Shown piece after piece: positions 31,149-42,100 of a stretch of DNA of 64,000 bases; the stretch's first letter is position 1, and each line of letters begins with the position of its first letter. The notes beneath the pieces are model-generated. The model did not search any database. It was not told the origin of the DNA and saw nothing but the letters and a program-made list of their open reading frames with translations. The stretch spans positions 1,456,001 to 1,520,000 of the forward strand of contig OX291562.1 in assembly GCA_946406115.1 (NCBI GenBank). Direction: 5' to 3'. A program made the translations under genes and the position numbers. The DNA is from Apoda limacodes (Eukaryota > Arthropoda > Insecta > Lepidoptera > Limacodidae).

Positions 31149-34068
31149 ATGGGGCCTTTAGTAGCCCCAAGTAGAATAAAACCGCGCTCTATATCGATTG
31201 CGTTCTGGAACGCAAACGGCCTTCAGGCAAAGCGCGATGAAATATCAGAATTTCTTAAGACGCACGAGATCGATGTACTTTTAGTGCAAGAGACTTTACT
31301 TAAACCAAAGCGTAGGGATCCTAAGATCGCAAACTACGCAATGGTTAGAAATGATCGGCCCACCCGTATGGGAGGGACGCTCATTTATTATAAAAGATCT
31401 CTGCACTGCGTACCTATCGACACTCCTCCGTTAGAAAATTTAGAAGCGTCGGTTATCCGTATAGCGATGACAGGACACAGTCCCATAGTACTGGCCTCTG
31501 TATATTTGTTACCTACAAAGGTGATATTACAAAGCGATCTTAAAACGCTGTTTGACTTAGGTAACGCTGTTGTATTAGCAGGCGACCTGAACTGCAAACA
31601 TAAGCGATGGAATTCGCAAACGACTAGAGGCCCTAGTCGAACCGTTAGGTTTCGATATTATTGCGCCCATCTCTCCGACCCACTTTCCCGAAGTAGTGAC
31701 ACATAGACCTGACGTACTTGACATAGCACTTCTTAAGAACGTAGCCTTAAGGCTGCATTCCATAGAGGTGTTACACGAGCTTACATCTGACCATATGCCG
31801 GTTCTCTTACGACTAGGGTCCCCAACCGACGGTCATCCGTCCGTTAAGGACGTGGTCGACTGGCGGAAACTAGGTGAAAACCTAGGCAAAATAGACTCGC
31901 CCCACCTCAATAGGATCCCGGACAATATTGTCTCAGCCGACGATGTTAGTTTAGCGGTCGAAGCGCTTACTAGCCACCTCCAGTCCGCTGTAGCGGATTG
32001 CTTTAAGCGGATTACAGTAGAGAATAATCTCCGCTGGAATCTGCCGGAGGACGTGAGGTTGCTATTGAGAGCTAAGAACGCGGCTACTCGGCGGTACGAC
32101 AATTATCCGTCCGAGGTAAACAGGGCATCGCTCAGATCTTTACAACGTGCCGTAAAGACAAAAATAGCCGAAGTTAGGAACGAAAAGTGAGACAATCTCA
32201 TAAAAGAGATATCGCCTTCCCACTTAGCGTACTATCGGATGGCTCGAGCGTTTAAATCCGACGTAGTGAGTACTATGCCGCCTTTAGTCGACGCAAACGC
32301 GACAATCGCATTTGACGACGACGAAAAGGCCGAATGCCTAGCCAAATCGCTAGAAAGTCAGTGTTCGCTCAGCGAACAACCCACTGACCAAGCTCACGTC
32401 GATGAAGTGGACAGGGAAGTGGAGCGGAGAGCGGCCCTTCCCCCACTTGACTCACTTCCCCCCGTAACAGTCTCTGAGGTCGAAAAGATCATCAAAGACT
32501 TACAACCCAAAAAGGCCCCGGGTGCCGATGGGATCTCAAATAGGCTTTTAAAAATCCTCCCCGCTCAGCTCCTCCTTCTATTGGTCAGCATCTTCAAAGC
32601 GGCCATGGCAAATTGCATCTTTCCCGACGCTTGGAAAGAAGCTGACGTTATAGGTATCCCTAAACTGGGTAAACCTAGTAACGTAGCCACGTCTTATAGA
32701 CCCATTAGTCTCTTAAAGACTTTGGGAAAACTATATGAACGACTCCTCCTTTCTCGCCTGAAAGACTATGTTCATTCTAAAGGCATTCTGATTGACGAAC
32801 AGTTCGGTTTTCGAGCTAATCACTCGTGCGTCAATCAAGTGCACCGCATAACGGAGCACATCCTCCAAGGTCTCAATAGGTCCCCTAAGCCTTTCAGCAC
32901 AGGAGCCCTCTTCTTCGATGTAGCGAAAGCTTTCGATAAAGTCTGGCATAACGGCTTGATTTACAAGCTGTACAATCTCGGTGTCCCAGACCGTCTCGTG
33001 CTCATATTACGAGACTTCCTTAGGGATCGTAGTTTTCGCTATCGCGTAGAACGAAGTCATTCGTCTCCCCACCCCATAGGTGCAGGTGTCCCCCAGGGCT
33101 CCGTGCTTTCCCCTTTACTCTACTCCCTATTCACAAACGATATACCTCGTCCCTCGAACGTTAATGTGGCGCTCTTCGCGGACGATACGGCGCTCTACTG
33201 TTCTCACCGACACGTCCGTCGTATAAGCCTGGCCCTCCAGTCTGCCGCCAACGCCTTAGGCGATTGGTTTCGGAAGTGGAGAATCGAGGTTAACCCCGAG
33301 AAAAGTGCAGCAGTGCACTTCGCCCGGGGCCGAAAATCGGTAAAGGTCACAAGGCAACTCACCCCAGTCCACCTATATGGCCAACCCATTCCGTGGGTTA
33401 AAAAGGTCAAATATTTAGGGGTCACTTTAGACTCTCGTCTTAATTTCAGAGCCCACATTAAAAGACTAAGAGATCGAGCAGCCTTCGTTCTCGGTCGTCT
33501 TAAGCCAATGTTAAACAAGTACAGTAAAATGTCTCTTAGAAATAAGGTGACGCTTTACAAAACTTGTATTCGGCCCATACTCACATATGCGAGCGTAGCG
33601 TTTGGTCACACCAACACTACTTCCTTGCAAGTCTTACAAAATCGCTTTATGCGAGGCGCAGTCGGCGCCCCGTACTATTTGCGTAACATCGATCTCCATA
33701 GTGATTTCGAGCTTCCGACCATAAAAGCCTTCATCAAAGATGCGTCTAAACGCTACTTTGAGTCGGCAGCCCTCCACCCCAATCCCCTAATTAGGCAATC
33801 TGCCAACTATGCCCCCATTAGAGGGGCCTTAGGACCGTTTAGATATCCGAGGCACGTCATAATTGACTCTGACGATGATATAACCAGCAGGCTCAAAGCT
33901 CAAGCGCCTTCAGCGCTCGCGTCCGCGAACACAGATCATAGAAATATATACAGAATACGTCGCCGCCGGCGGCGACGGAACATTAGACAGTTTAGTTTTA
34001 ACACACACACACACACTCGAGCGCGCGGGTATACTAGGTTCACTAATATACCCGGGCGCTTCGACTAG
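31149..34068 (+). pseudogene. A ORF2: endonuclease-RT with one frameshift and one stop
   Basis: The endonuclease begins MGPLVAPSRIKPRSISIAF and has NANGLQAKRDE, VQETLLKP, AGDLNCKHKRWNS, DVLDIALLKN and SDHMPVLLRLG. A small deletion near 31625-31640 shifts the frame, and TGA at 32188-32190 interrupts it where the A' copy has TGG. From 32191 to 34068 the RT is open: KKAPGADGISNRLL, SYRPISLLKTLGKLYERLLL, EQFGFRANHS, FFDVAKAFDKVWH, AGVPQGSVLSPLLY and LFADDTALY. The C-terminus is arginine-rich with a CA-repeat encoding THTHT. It is inactive because of the two lesions, but young-looking. Confidence 0.88.
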
Positions 34069-34642
34069 TTAGATTTAAATAATAATAGGCGAGTGCTGAA
34101 GAGTTTCTTGCCGTTTCTTCTCTTCAGAACGCCTTTGCTATTTTCCGAAACGGCGGTAAAATTTAGTTAGATACAAATTTTAGTTTCTAAGAGCGGTTGC
34201 CCAAGCCGAGGTTCGTGTCTAGGACACCCTTGCGCAAACCGCCCCAACTTTTCGCTGAAGAGTGCAAGCAGCACCGCAGCAAAAGTTAGTCCGCGTGTAG
34301 TTGTAAAGGCCATCTGCGGCCAACAACAGTAGCCAGTAGTTAGAGAAAAAAAAAAAAAAAAAAAAAAAATGTTTTCGAACTTTTAGTACAAATTTTGACT
34401 TTTTACATTTTTTATTTTACTACTACGTCTGTTGTGTTTTGCATAGTATAAAAAATCAATTGGCATACATTTATGTCTAGAAATGAACATGTCAGAACCA
34501 AAAAACACATGTGGTTCACTTTACAGTATTGTTAAAAAATCGAAAAGTCACGTTCTGACAGTAGCTCCACAGAAGCCGTGACATTTTCAGGAACTAGCAA
34601 CTTTGAGTTTTGATAAAACTAGTTGCGTAGTTTTTTGAAAGT

Positions 34643-37345
34643 TCATTTTTTGCGCGTATGTCGACGGTGCAACGTTACTGTTGCTGTCCGCCCGTAACAC
34701 TCCCCTCGGCGCAGCTTGTCGAAGCCTCCTTGGTACACTGCAGGACGGCTAGTCGACTTGCGGGGCGGCGTCTTAAGACGCCTCCTTTTATGCGTACGTC
34801 TGTGTAATGTACCTCCCATTTTTTCCGGAGGGCGACCAGACGGTTGCTGTCGTGGTTCATTCAGCCACGTGCCCTTCTTCCTTTTCTTAAGGCACTGTAT
34901 GTCTTCACAAAAACCTTCTTCATATGCCTTTTGAATGGCAACTGGTTTAGCCTCTTCAAAATGGCTAACATTTTTACTGTCGGCGACGCTTCGTTCTGAG
35001 AAGTCGTGCGGACTGCCATCTTCATTGGCGTTATAAAATTCATGCAGCTCTTTTTTCTTTAAAGAGCGTGCATCTAAATTGCTATTGCGCGGGAGTTGTG
35101 AAGTCTTCACGTGCAAATTTTTCAGCCTTAGGCTTCGGTTCAACTGAAGCTTTCCATTGATAACTTCTCTGTTAGGTTGCATATGCCACTGTTGGCGTAC
35201 CGCTTGTGGTGCGCGAACAAGTTCTTTATTCTGGCACGCGCTTTTTATTTCGCCTTGGCGCTCGGCCTTTGCTGGTTCAAAACATGCGAGCTGCTCTCTT
35301 TTCTTAATAGAGCGCGTCTTCAAACTAAAACAGTGTGTGACACGTGTTGTTGTCACGCTGTTCGATATCTTGGGCCATCTCACGAAGTCATTCGTTTTAT
35401 TTTCTGATGGACTTTTGTTCAAATGAAGCTTTCCTTTGAGAGCTTCGCTTTTGGTTGGCGTACGCCGTTGTTGGCGTACCTCTTGTGGTACGCGAACAAG
35501 TTGCAGCTTGAAGCCCAATTCATCAGTGTGGGCATTGTTCAGCAGACTCAATGTTTTTTCAGTGTGCTGCCCACTGACTTCAAGTCGTACGTCAGAACAC
35601 GACATGTCAATTTTTGACGTCATGTTTGCTGGTTCACAGCTTAGTGGCATCTTCATTTTACCTTGCCACTGGATCATATTTTGTATCTCGTCCTTCACTG
35701 GTTCAGTGTACCTTCTATTATAGGCGTGATTTTGATCCTTTAGTTTGACAGCGAAGTCGTTGAGTTCTGTCAATGACGGCCTGGGGCGTTGTAAGTGCCG
35801 GGGGTCGCTCAGAAATCCATTGACTAAGATCTCAGGTCTTCCATATATTTGTTCAAGCGTCTTCAAAATTTGGTCGGGGTCGGCAGCAGTATAAAGCAAC
35901 GCCGACACCGATTCACGCGCTTCATGGCGTAGGCAAGAACGAAGTCTTGCTAGGTTCTCTGCAGGCGAAAATTTGTAAAGCCAGGCAGAGTCCCTGACTG
36001 CTGCCATGAAAGGCAGCCATTCGTGACGAGCGCCACTGTAAAGTGGAAGCTCAAGGACTTGTCTTTGTGGCGACCTTGATGTCGCTAAGTCCTTCAATGC
36101 ATCTGCTTGATCACATCTTCTTCTTGAGAAGGAGCGGTCACGTCGCTCCCCCCCTTTCATCCCTCCGTCGTGACCTCTTCTTTTTTGATAGGCAGGTGTC
36201 CCAAAGGAGAAGCGGTTACGTCGCTCCCCCTCCTCCATCTCATTATGGTACGGCTCAAGATTGCCGCAGTCCCTGTCAGCAGACGCATGCCGAAGAGGAT
36301 ATGGTAATTGCAGTGACGCAGCATGTCCCTCTTCCTTGTTCGGCGATACACCCCCTTCCGGGTGTCGTTGACTGATGTCATCCTCAGCCTGTGTCGTACG
36401 TGGGAGCAGAGGACATTCCAGGTCCCCGCCGGCATCCACGCGACGTGCAAAAGTGATGCCGAGGTCATCCTCAGCCTGTGACGTGCGTGGGAGCCTAGGA
36501 CGTTCCATGTCCTCGGCGGTATCCACGCGACGTGCGAGTGTGCGGCCGATGTCATCTTCAGCCTGTGGCGTGCGTGGGAGCAGAGGACCTTCCATGTCCC
36601 CGCGGACTTCCACGCGACGCCGGTGTGGGGGGCCTTGGACCTCCCTGTGTGGGTTGCTAGGGTGCCAGCGTGGGGGGCTCAGTAGCGCCCCTCGCTTGGC
36701 GGTGTGGTGTGAGCGCAGGGTGCTCATATAAGCCCCACGCTCCTCTTCAATACGGCGTAGGCGGCAGGTGGTACCACTTTTATCTGCGACGCCTGGCGTA
36801 GAGAGCTCTATCGACGCTTTACTTTGGCGCCTCGAGCTCCCCTCCCCCCGTATGGGAGAGACGTTGCGTACCACCGACCTGGCCGTGACGACGCTATCGT
36901 GAGCGTCGTTATGTGTGTCTAGTTCAACCCGCGATGCAGTGAGAGTTGACCTAGCTTTAGTTCCCAGTGAAGAATCGTCTTCATTTATTTGAGAAATTTG
37001 AAGCTCAAGCCGTTTTTTAATAATATTTTCTTGAGCTTCCATACTTTCTTTTGCCGCTTCCATACGTTTATTTTCTATTTCTATACGTTTATTTTCCGAT
37101 TCTATACGTCTTTTTTCTACCGCTCTTTCGTACTGCAAACGTTCCGTACGGAGCTCCGCAATTTTTTGCAACGCTTCGAGTTCCGCACTCTGTATACGCA
37201 CGCTGGCCGACGAGCATCCTGTCCTCGTCGACGCAGCACCGACAGCGCTAGACGCCGTCGTGGGACGTACCGACTCGGGTACGTTAATCCCCCGTTCATC
37301 GTGGCCAGCCTTTGACGCGGCTTTTTGGCTACGTGTGTTAGGCAT
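34643..37345 (-). CDS. H Gag-like protein (BEL/Pao type), no Pol
   Basis: A 900-residue ORF. Residues ~51-120 are strongly charged and heptad-like (EKRRIESENKRIEIENKR), probably a coiled coil. Residues ~241-322 hold three tandem ~28-residue repeats (PRTPQAEDD ... ARRVD). Residues ~430-555 resemble the BEL/Pao Gag core (LELPLYSGARHEWLPF, ENLARLRSCLRHEARESV, LEQIYGRPEILV) and align with the N-terminal part of G's polyprotein. The C-terminal ~300 residues include two diverged copies of a long unit (LVRVPQEVRQQ / LVRAPQAVRQQ, each with a GKL.LN..S and a SLK motif). No CCHC knuckle, protease, RT or integrase follows, and the stop lies inside the 3' LTR. It may package H RNA into particles with Pol supplied by an autonomous relative. 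Confidence 0.8.
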   Translation of the reverse strand: MPNTRSQKAASKAGHDERGINVPESVRPTTASSAVGAASTRTGCSSASVRIQSAELEALQKIAELRTERLQYERAVEKRRIESENKRIEIENKRMEAAKESMEAQENIIKKRLELQISQINEDDSSLGTKARSTLTASRVELDTHNDAHDSVVTARSVVRNVSPIRGEGSSRRQSKASIELSTPGVADKSGTTCRLRRIEEERGAYMSTLRSHHTAKRGALLSPPRWHPSNPHREVQGPPHRRRVEVRGDMEGPLLPRTPQAEDDIGRTLARRVDTAEDMERPRLPRTSQAEDDLGITFARRVDAGGDLECPLLPRTTQAEDDISQRHPEGGVSPNKEEGHAASLQLPYPLRHASADRDCGNLEPYHNEMEEGERRNRFSFGTPAYQKRRGHDGGMKGGERRDRSFSRRRCDQADALKDLATSRSPQRQVLELPLYSGARHEWLPFMAAVRDSAWLYKFSPAENLARLRSCLRHEARESVSALLYTAADPDQILKTLEQIYGRPEILVNGFLSDPRHLQRPRPSLTELNDFAVKLKDQNHAYNRRYTEPVKDEIQNMIQWQGKMKMPLSCEPANMTSKIDMSCSDVRLEVSGQHTEKTLSLLNNAHTDELGFKLQLVRVPQEVRQQRRTPTKSEALKGKLHLNKSPSENKTNDFVRWPKISNSVTTTRVTHCFSLKTRSIKKREQLACFEPAKAERQGEIKSACQNKELVRAPQAVRQQWHMQPNREVINGKLQLNRSLRLKNLHVKTSQLPRNSNLDARSLKKKELHEFYNANEDGSPHDFSERSVADSKNVSHFEEAKPVAIQKAYEEGFCEDIQCLKKRKKGTWLNEPRQQPSGRPPEKMGGTLHRRTHKRRRLKTPPRKSTSRPAVYQGGFDKLRRGECYGRTATVTLHRRHTRKK

Positions 37346-38389
37346 TGTACTTTTTTATTTTTTAAATAAGCACAACAAAATTGAATCCCAACACGAACAC
37401 AAATGCACATACACAGTAAAATTTAAACGAGCACAAATATCAAATTTGAGAACAGATAGTTGTATCGAGTTACACCTTAGTACTAACACGTAAGCAAAAT
37501 GTTTCAGAACAAGAGAAAGAACCCAAATATTTAAAATTAAAAATAAGTGTTACGGAGCTTGTCACGTATACACATATATTTAAAAATTAGGTGTACGTAG
37601 GTACACAGATTAAATAATTTAATATAATTGTTTACCAAAATTATTGGAACAATTAAGATGGCCTGGCTTGTACAATATACTTACATACATCTATTCAAAA
37701 TAACCACACCGAATATTAAATACACTTATGCATATAATATTTAAAATCAAAACAAGTACCCGATATAATACAAACTACGAGTTATTCAAAAATAATTATT
37801 TTATAATTTCGTAAAATTAAAATAATATTTCAAAGTATGCGTTTCGTTTTCAACACGTAAACGCACACATAAGCACACGCGACTGCACGTGTGCACATAT
37901 ACATCAAAACATGTACCCGATATTACACAAAGATAGGTACAAGTTATTCAAAATAATTATTCAAAACATTGAAATAATAATAGTAAGTACACGGATGTAC
38001 AAAATAGGCGTACGCGTATCAATTAAAATAAACACACGGAAATAGGTACGCGTAGACATTAAATTCAAAAATATTGTTTTTCAAAGAATATTGAAAAAAC
38101 AATCGTAAGTAGGTACTCGAGTTGTACCAAACACATATACGCACATCAATTAAATAACCACACGGAAATGCGCGTATAGACATAAAATTTTAAAATATTA
38201 TTGAGTCTTCAAAACTATTGAAGTACTCTTTGTACTCGAACAACTTTGTGGTGAACTCGCACAAAGCACGCGTAGCTATGTACACATTAATTGAAAATAG
38301 CTACACGAAAATACATGTATACATACACGTTCAAAAATTTAAAAAATATTGTTACAAAAATATTGAACAATAAGAAGGTCTGGCTTGTA
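37346..38389 (-). repeat. H leader, part 2: tandem array of stem-loops
   Basis: AT-rich untranslated leader between the primer-binding site and Gag, built from degenerate ~115-170 bp units. Each unit has a CACGCGTA/GTATACATA-like stretch and an inverted repeat. Stems seen: TAATTGTT/AACAATTA (37625, 37648), ATTATTTT/AAAATAAT (37795, 37819), ATTATTCAA/TTGAAATAAT (37956, 37969), ATTGTTTTTCAA/TTGAAAAAACAAT (38073, 38091), CTTCAA/TTGAAG (near 38200) and TATTGTT/AACAATA (38347, 38366). The arms differ from unit to unit yet remain complementary. Upstream of Gag, the region 37346-37560 shows no clear unit. Confidence 0.7.
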
Positions 38390-38661
38390 TGTTCAATTTG
38401 TAATAGTAAGTAGTAGTTAGTTTAGTATTAATGTATAGTAAGTAGTCACTAGTCTAGTACTGATGTATATCAATAGATGGCGCTGTATAAATTTATTTCA
38501 CGCTATGGTTTGTATTTGGTAGTTTGCATAACCAAGCTGTTTTCATACAATGCATACCATTGATTGTTGCTACAATACGTGAATATAGTAAGTTTCGCTA
38601 TTGGGCTGAGTTTTCATTACCTATGATCCCTCAGTAGTTCGAGACATTTTGGATCTGAACA
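38390..38661 (+). repeat. P 5' LTR
   Basis: 272 bp, TGTTCAATTT ... GATCTGAACA, nearly identical to 44541-44812. Confidence 0.92.
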
Positions 38662-38680
38662 TGGTCCTTACGGAGCCGCA
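38662..38680 (+). other. P primer-binding site
   Basis: TGGTCCTTACGGAGCCGCA starts directly after the 5' LTR, as expected for tRNA priming. It resembles the complement of a tRNA-Tyr 3' end (TGGTCCTTCGAGCCGGA, from memory) with small differences; the tRNA assignment is tentative. Confidence 0.6.
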
Positions 38681-39129
38681 TATTTAGTAGCGACCTCTGT
38701 TGGAGAACTGTGGCAGTGAAGTCCTAGCACCAAGTGGCGGCGGTTTGTCGTCGAGGGTGTGTTTCCATTGCTTGCAGTGGAGTTTGGAGTTGGAAGAATT
38801 TGGAGACCGACCACCCCGGAGCAGTGACATCAGCGACAATACTGACCGCGCAATGAATGGATAGTGAATGGATTTGGACATCAGTGAAGAAACACAGTGA
38901 GTAACGTGATACAAACAACTGTATGTAAAATTTACTATCAAGAAATTGGACCTTATGTCAAGCAAATATTAGACTTTGAAAATTTGTGTTGATTTAAACT
39001 TGTAGTGTTGGCTTATTTGGACTTAGTTAATTTGTGGAGTATAGTTTGTAGAATTTGTTGTAACTTGATTTGTTCATCAGTCACTAGTATTTCTTTGTAT
39101 TTCGTAATCTTTATAAAAATAGTGTTAGT

Positions 39130-42100
39130 ATGGAGTCATTTAATAAGTTACAGTGCAGCAATTATGAAGCTATTCTTAAAGGCCGTGCTAATTTTAAGAA
39201 GTCGCCTAAAGAACGCATAAAACAATCGTATTTAGAAACTCGGCTGGAAACATTAGAACAACATTGGAGAACGTTTTGTAATACACATCAACAAATTGTC
39301 ACCGAAATTGATGAAAAGATTTATGATAACTCAAGTTATGTTAAAAATAATACGTATGAGGACACTGAAGAATTGTATATTGACTACAAGGCGGAACTCA
39401 AGGAAGCTTTGTCTATATTCGTAAACAATTTTCAGACTCAATTAGATTCAAATAAATCGTATGAAAGATCATGTGTAGGTGTAAATTTACCAAAAATTGA
39501 TTTACCTAGTTTTTCTGGTAACTATACAGAGTGGATTACGTTTCGTGACCTATTTGTTTCAGTTATTGATAAAAATGATAATTTAACAAATGTCGAAAAA
39601 TTATATTATTTAAAGTCTCGTTTAACAGGAGAAGCTGAGAAACTTCTACGACACATTCAATTGAGTGATCAAAATTATAAATTTTCCTGGGATAAATTAA
39701 GAAACAGATATGAAAACAAAGTCTTTCTTGTCAACAACACGTTAAAGCAGTTTATGAGTATAAAGGCTTTACATTCTGAGTCTTCTAGTGCGATAAGGGA
39801 CATATTAGATACAATGACTGAATGTTTAGACTCATTAGAAAAAATAGGTGTTAATGTAAGTACTTGGGATGTAATTATTATTTATATTATGTGTCAAAAA
39901 TTAGACCCTGAGTCCAGGAAACAATGGGAAGCAAAGATCAATGAAGTGTCGGAGGAGTTACCCACTCTAAATAATTTTAAGGTATTTCTTGAACATAGGT
40001 TTAGATCTACAGAATTTTTGGATGCTAAAATTAAACCAAAGCATATCAGTGCTAAAACTACGAGCGTTTTACATGTTATTGATAATAATAATAGTAATCA
40101 GATAAAAAACAGTTGTGCGTTTTGTAAAGCAGATCATAAAATAATGAATTGTAAGTTATTTGCTAAAGAAGAATATACCACACGTCACGACTTTGTCCAA
40201 TCCAATCGTTTGTGTTTTAATTGCTTAGGCAAAAACCATTCGGTATACTTATGTCGACAGTCCTCTAGATGTAGAATATGTAAGCGGAAGCATCATTCGT
40301 TGCTTCATCCAAATAATGTCTCAAATAGAACTCAAAATGAAGTAGTTGATAAACCAGTTGTTGCAGTGGCGACAACTCCATCTTCGAGCGAGACCGAACA
40401 TATAGTCACCTGTTTCTCGAATATTCGCTGTCATATTTTATTGGCAACAGCCTTAGTTAAGGTTGAGGCGAGAACAGGAGTTAACGTCACGTTGAGGTGT
40501 TTACTGGACCAAGGCTCACAGGCCTCGTTTATTACGGAGTCTGCAGTCCAATCTTATGGACTTAAGAAGGTTCGTAAAAATATATTGATTTCAGGCGTCG
40601 GGAGTGATCAAGGTTATACAGTAACCTCTAAGTATGTAGTTTTAATTAAAATTCAATCACTATATGATCCTGATTTTCAAATTATTGTTAAAGCTCACGT
40701 TTTAGACAAATTAACAACATTTGTTCCTAGTGAAAGGGTAGTTATAGGCAAGTGGCCCGATTTAGAGGGTTTACAGTTTGCTGATCCACGGTTCAACATA
40801 CCGAATAAAGTAGATTTGTTACTAGGAGCAGAAGTATATAGTCAAATTTTAATTGATGGCTTAGTGAAGGGTGCGCCAGGATCACCTTTAGCCCAAAATA
40901 CTAGGCTAGGTTGGATTCTTTCTGGTCAGATTGGTTCAGAAGGTAAAGACGAACGCTGTCATAACAATGCCATTACCAGTATGCATATTCAGAATTTGAC
41001 TGATGTCAATGACCTTCTGAAACAATTTTGGGAAATTGAATCCGACCATTGCTCGCCAAATAAAAAACTTTTAACAAACGAAGAGCAATTATGTGAGGAG
41101 CTATACTCCAAAACCACGACCAGAGATAAGACTGGGCGCTATGTAGTCCAACTTCCTTTTCGAAACAATGATCCAGGTTGTAAGTATGGTAATTCAAAGG
41201 AAATTGCTGCCAGACGACTTCAATCACTAGAAAGAAGGTTAGCGAGAGATGAAGAGCTAAAGGAACAATATTCAGACGTAATGAATGAATATTTGGAGCT
41301 AGGACATATGGAATTAATTCCAGAAGATCAACGTGACAAAGAAGCGGTGTACTTGCCACACCACGCAGTTGTTAGGAAAGACAAATCAACATCCAAGGTT
41401 CGCGTTGTGTTTGATGCATCATGTCCCGGTTCCAATGGTACCTCGTTAAATCAAGACCTTCTGGTAGGTCCATCTTTGCAACCAAGTTTACGTCATCTTA
41501 TCATGCGGTGGCGTCAATTCAAAATTTGTCTAGTTGCGGACATAGAAAAAATGTACCGTCAAGTCAAAATCTCTGAAAGAGATACAGACTTTCATCGACT
41601 TTTATGGCGCGATGAGAACGGAGTTCTGCAACATTATAGAATGTTACGTGTTACTTTTGGGACAGCTGCCGCACCTTACCTTGCTGTTAGATCTTTGCAA
41701 CAACTCGCATACGATGAATGTCAAGATATAAGTTTACAGATATCTGATACGAAGGGAGAAAGTAACATAATTCTTAATCCAATCGCAAAAATTGTAGTCA
41801 CAGACTTCTACATGGATGATCTGATGACGGGATATCGGACAGTTGAAGAAGGCCTAAACATATACAAGGAATTAAATAATTTAATGACCAAAGGTGGATT
41901 TAAGTTACAAAAATGGACGAGTAGTAGTAAAGAATTGATGGAAAAAACAGGGAAACTTAAGAAAGAAAGTGAAAGAAAGTTAGAGATAAAATCAGAAAGT
42001 GATGTAGAAAGAATAAGGAAGGTCTTGGGATTAACATGGAGTGAAGATTTGGATAAGTTTGAATATTCTGTAGAGCTATCTCAGCTACAAACTCCTATAA

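Larger units (their letters stand above)
30463..34369 (+). mobile_element. A: 5'-truncated Jockey-type element inside H 3' LTR
   Basis: It begins within ORF1 at the first zinc knuckle and ends with poly(A) (about 24 As). It is flanked by TGTTTTCGAAC (30452-30462 and 34370-34380). It is related to B but clearly a different family. The 3' UTR contains GAGTTTCTTGCCGTTTCTTC, which recurs with one change near 55554. Confidence 0.9.
29779..34699 (-). repeat. H 3' LTR, containing element A
   Basis: Own sequence is 29779-30462 plus 34381-34699, about 1 kb once the duplicated TGTTTTCGAAC is counted once. A occupies the rest. It differs from the other LTR by an 8-bp indel near 30175 and only about two substitutions that I could find. 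A purine tract (CGAGGGGAG on the minus strand, 34708-34700) precedes it as a likely polypurine tract. Confidence 0.88.

Noticed and set aside
33990..34020. CA microsatellite as a separate repeat feature
   Set aside because: A short run inside the coding C-terminus of A (THTHT), also in A2; part of the element.
29779..34699. The two H LTRs as two separate solo LTRs
   Set aside because: Neither has a matching 5-bp repeat on its own two sides; only the outermost flanks match (GTTTC). A PBS and polypurine tract lie at the inner edges.
34643..37345. 900-codon minus-strand ORF as a host gene
   Set aside because: It resembles the BEL/Pao Gag core also found in G, and sits between LTRs sharing a target duplication.
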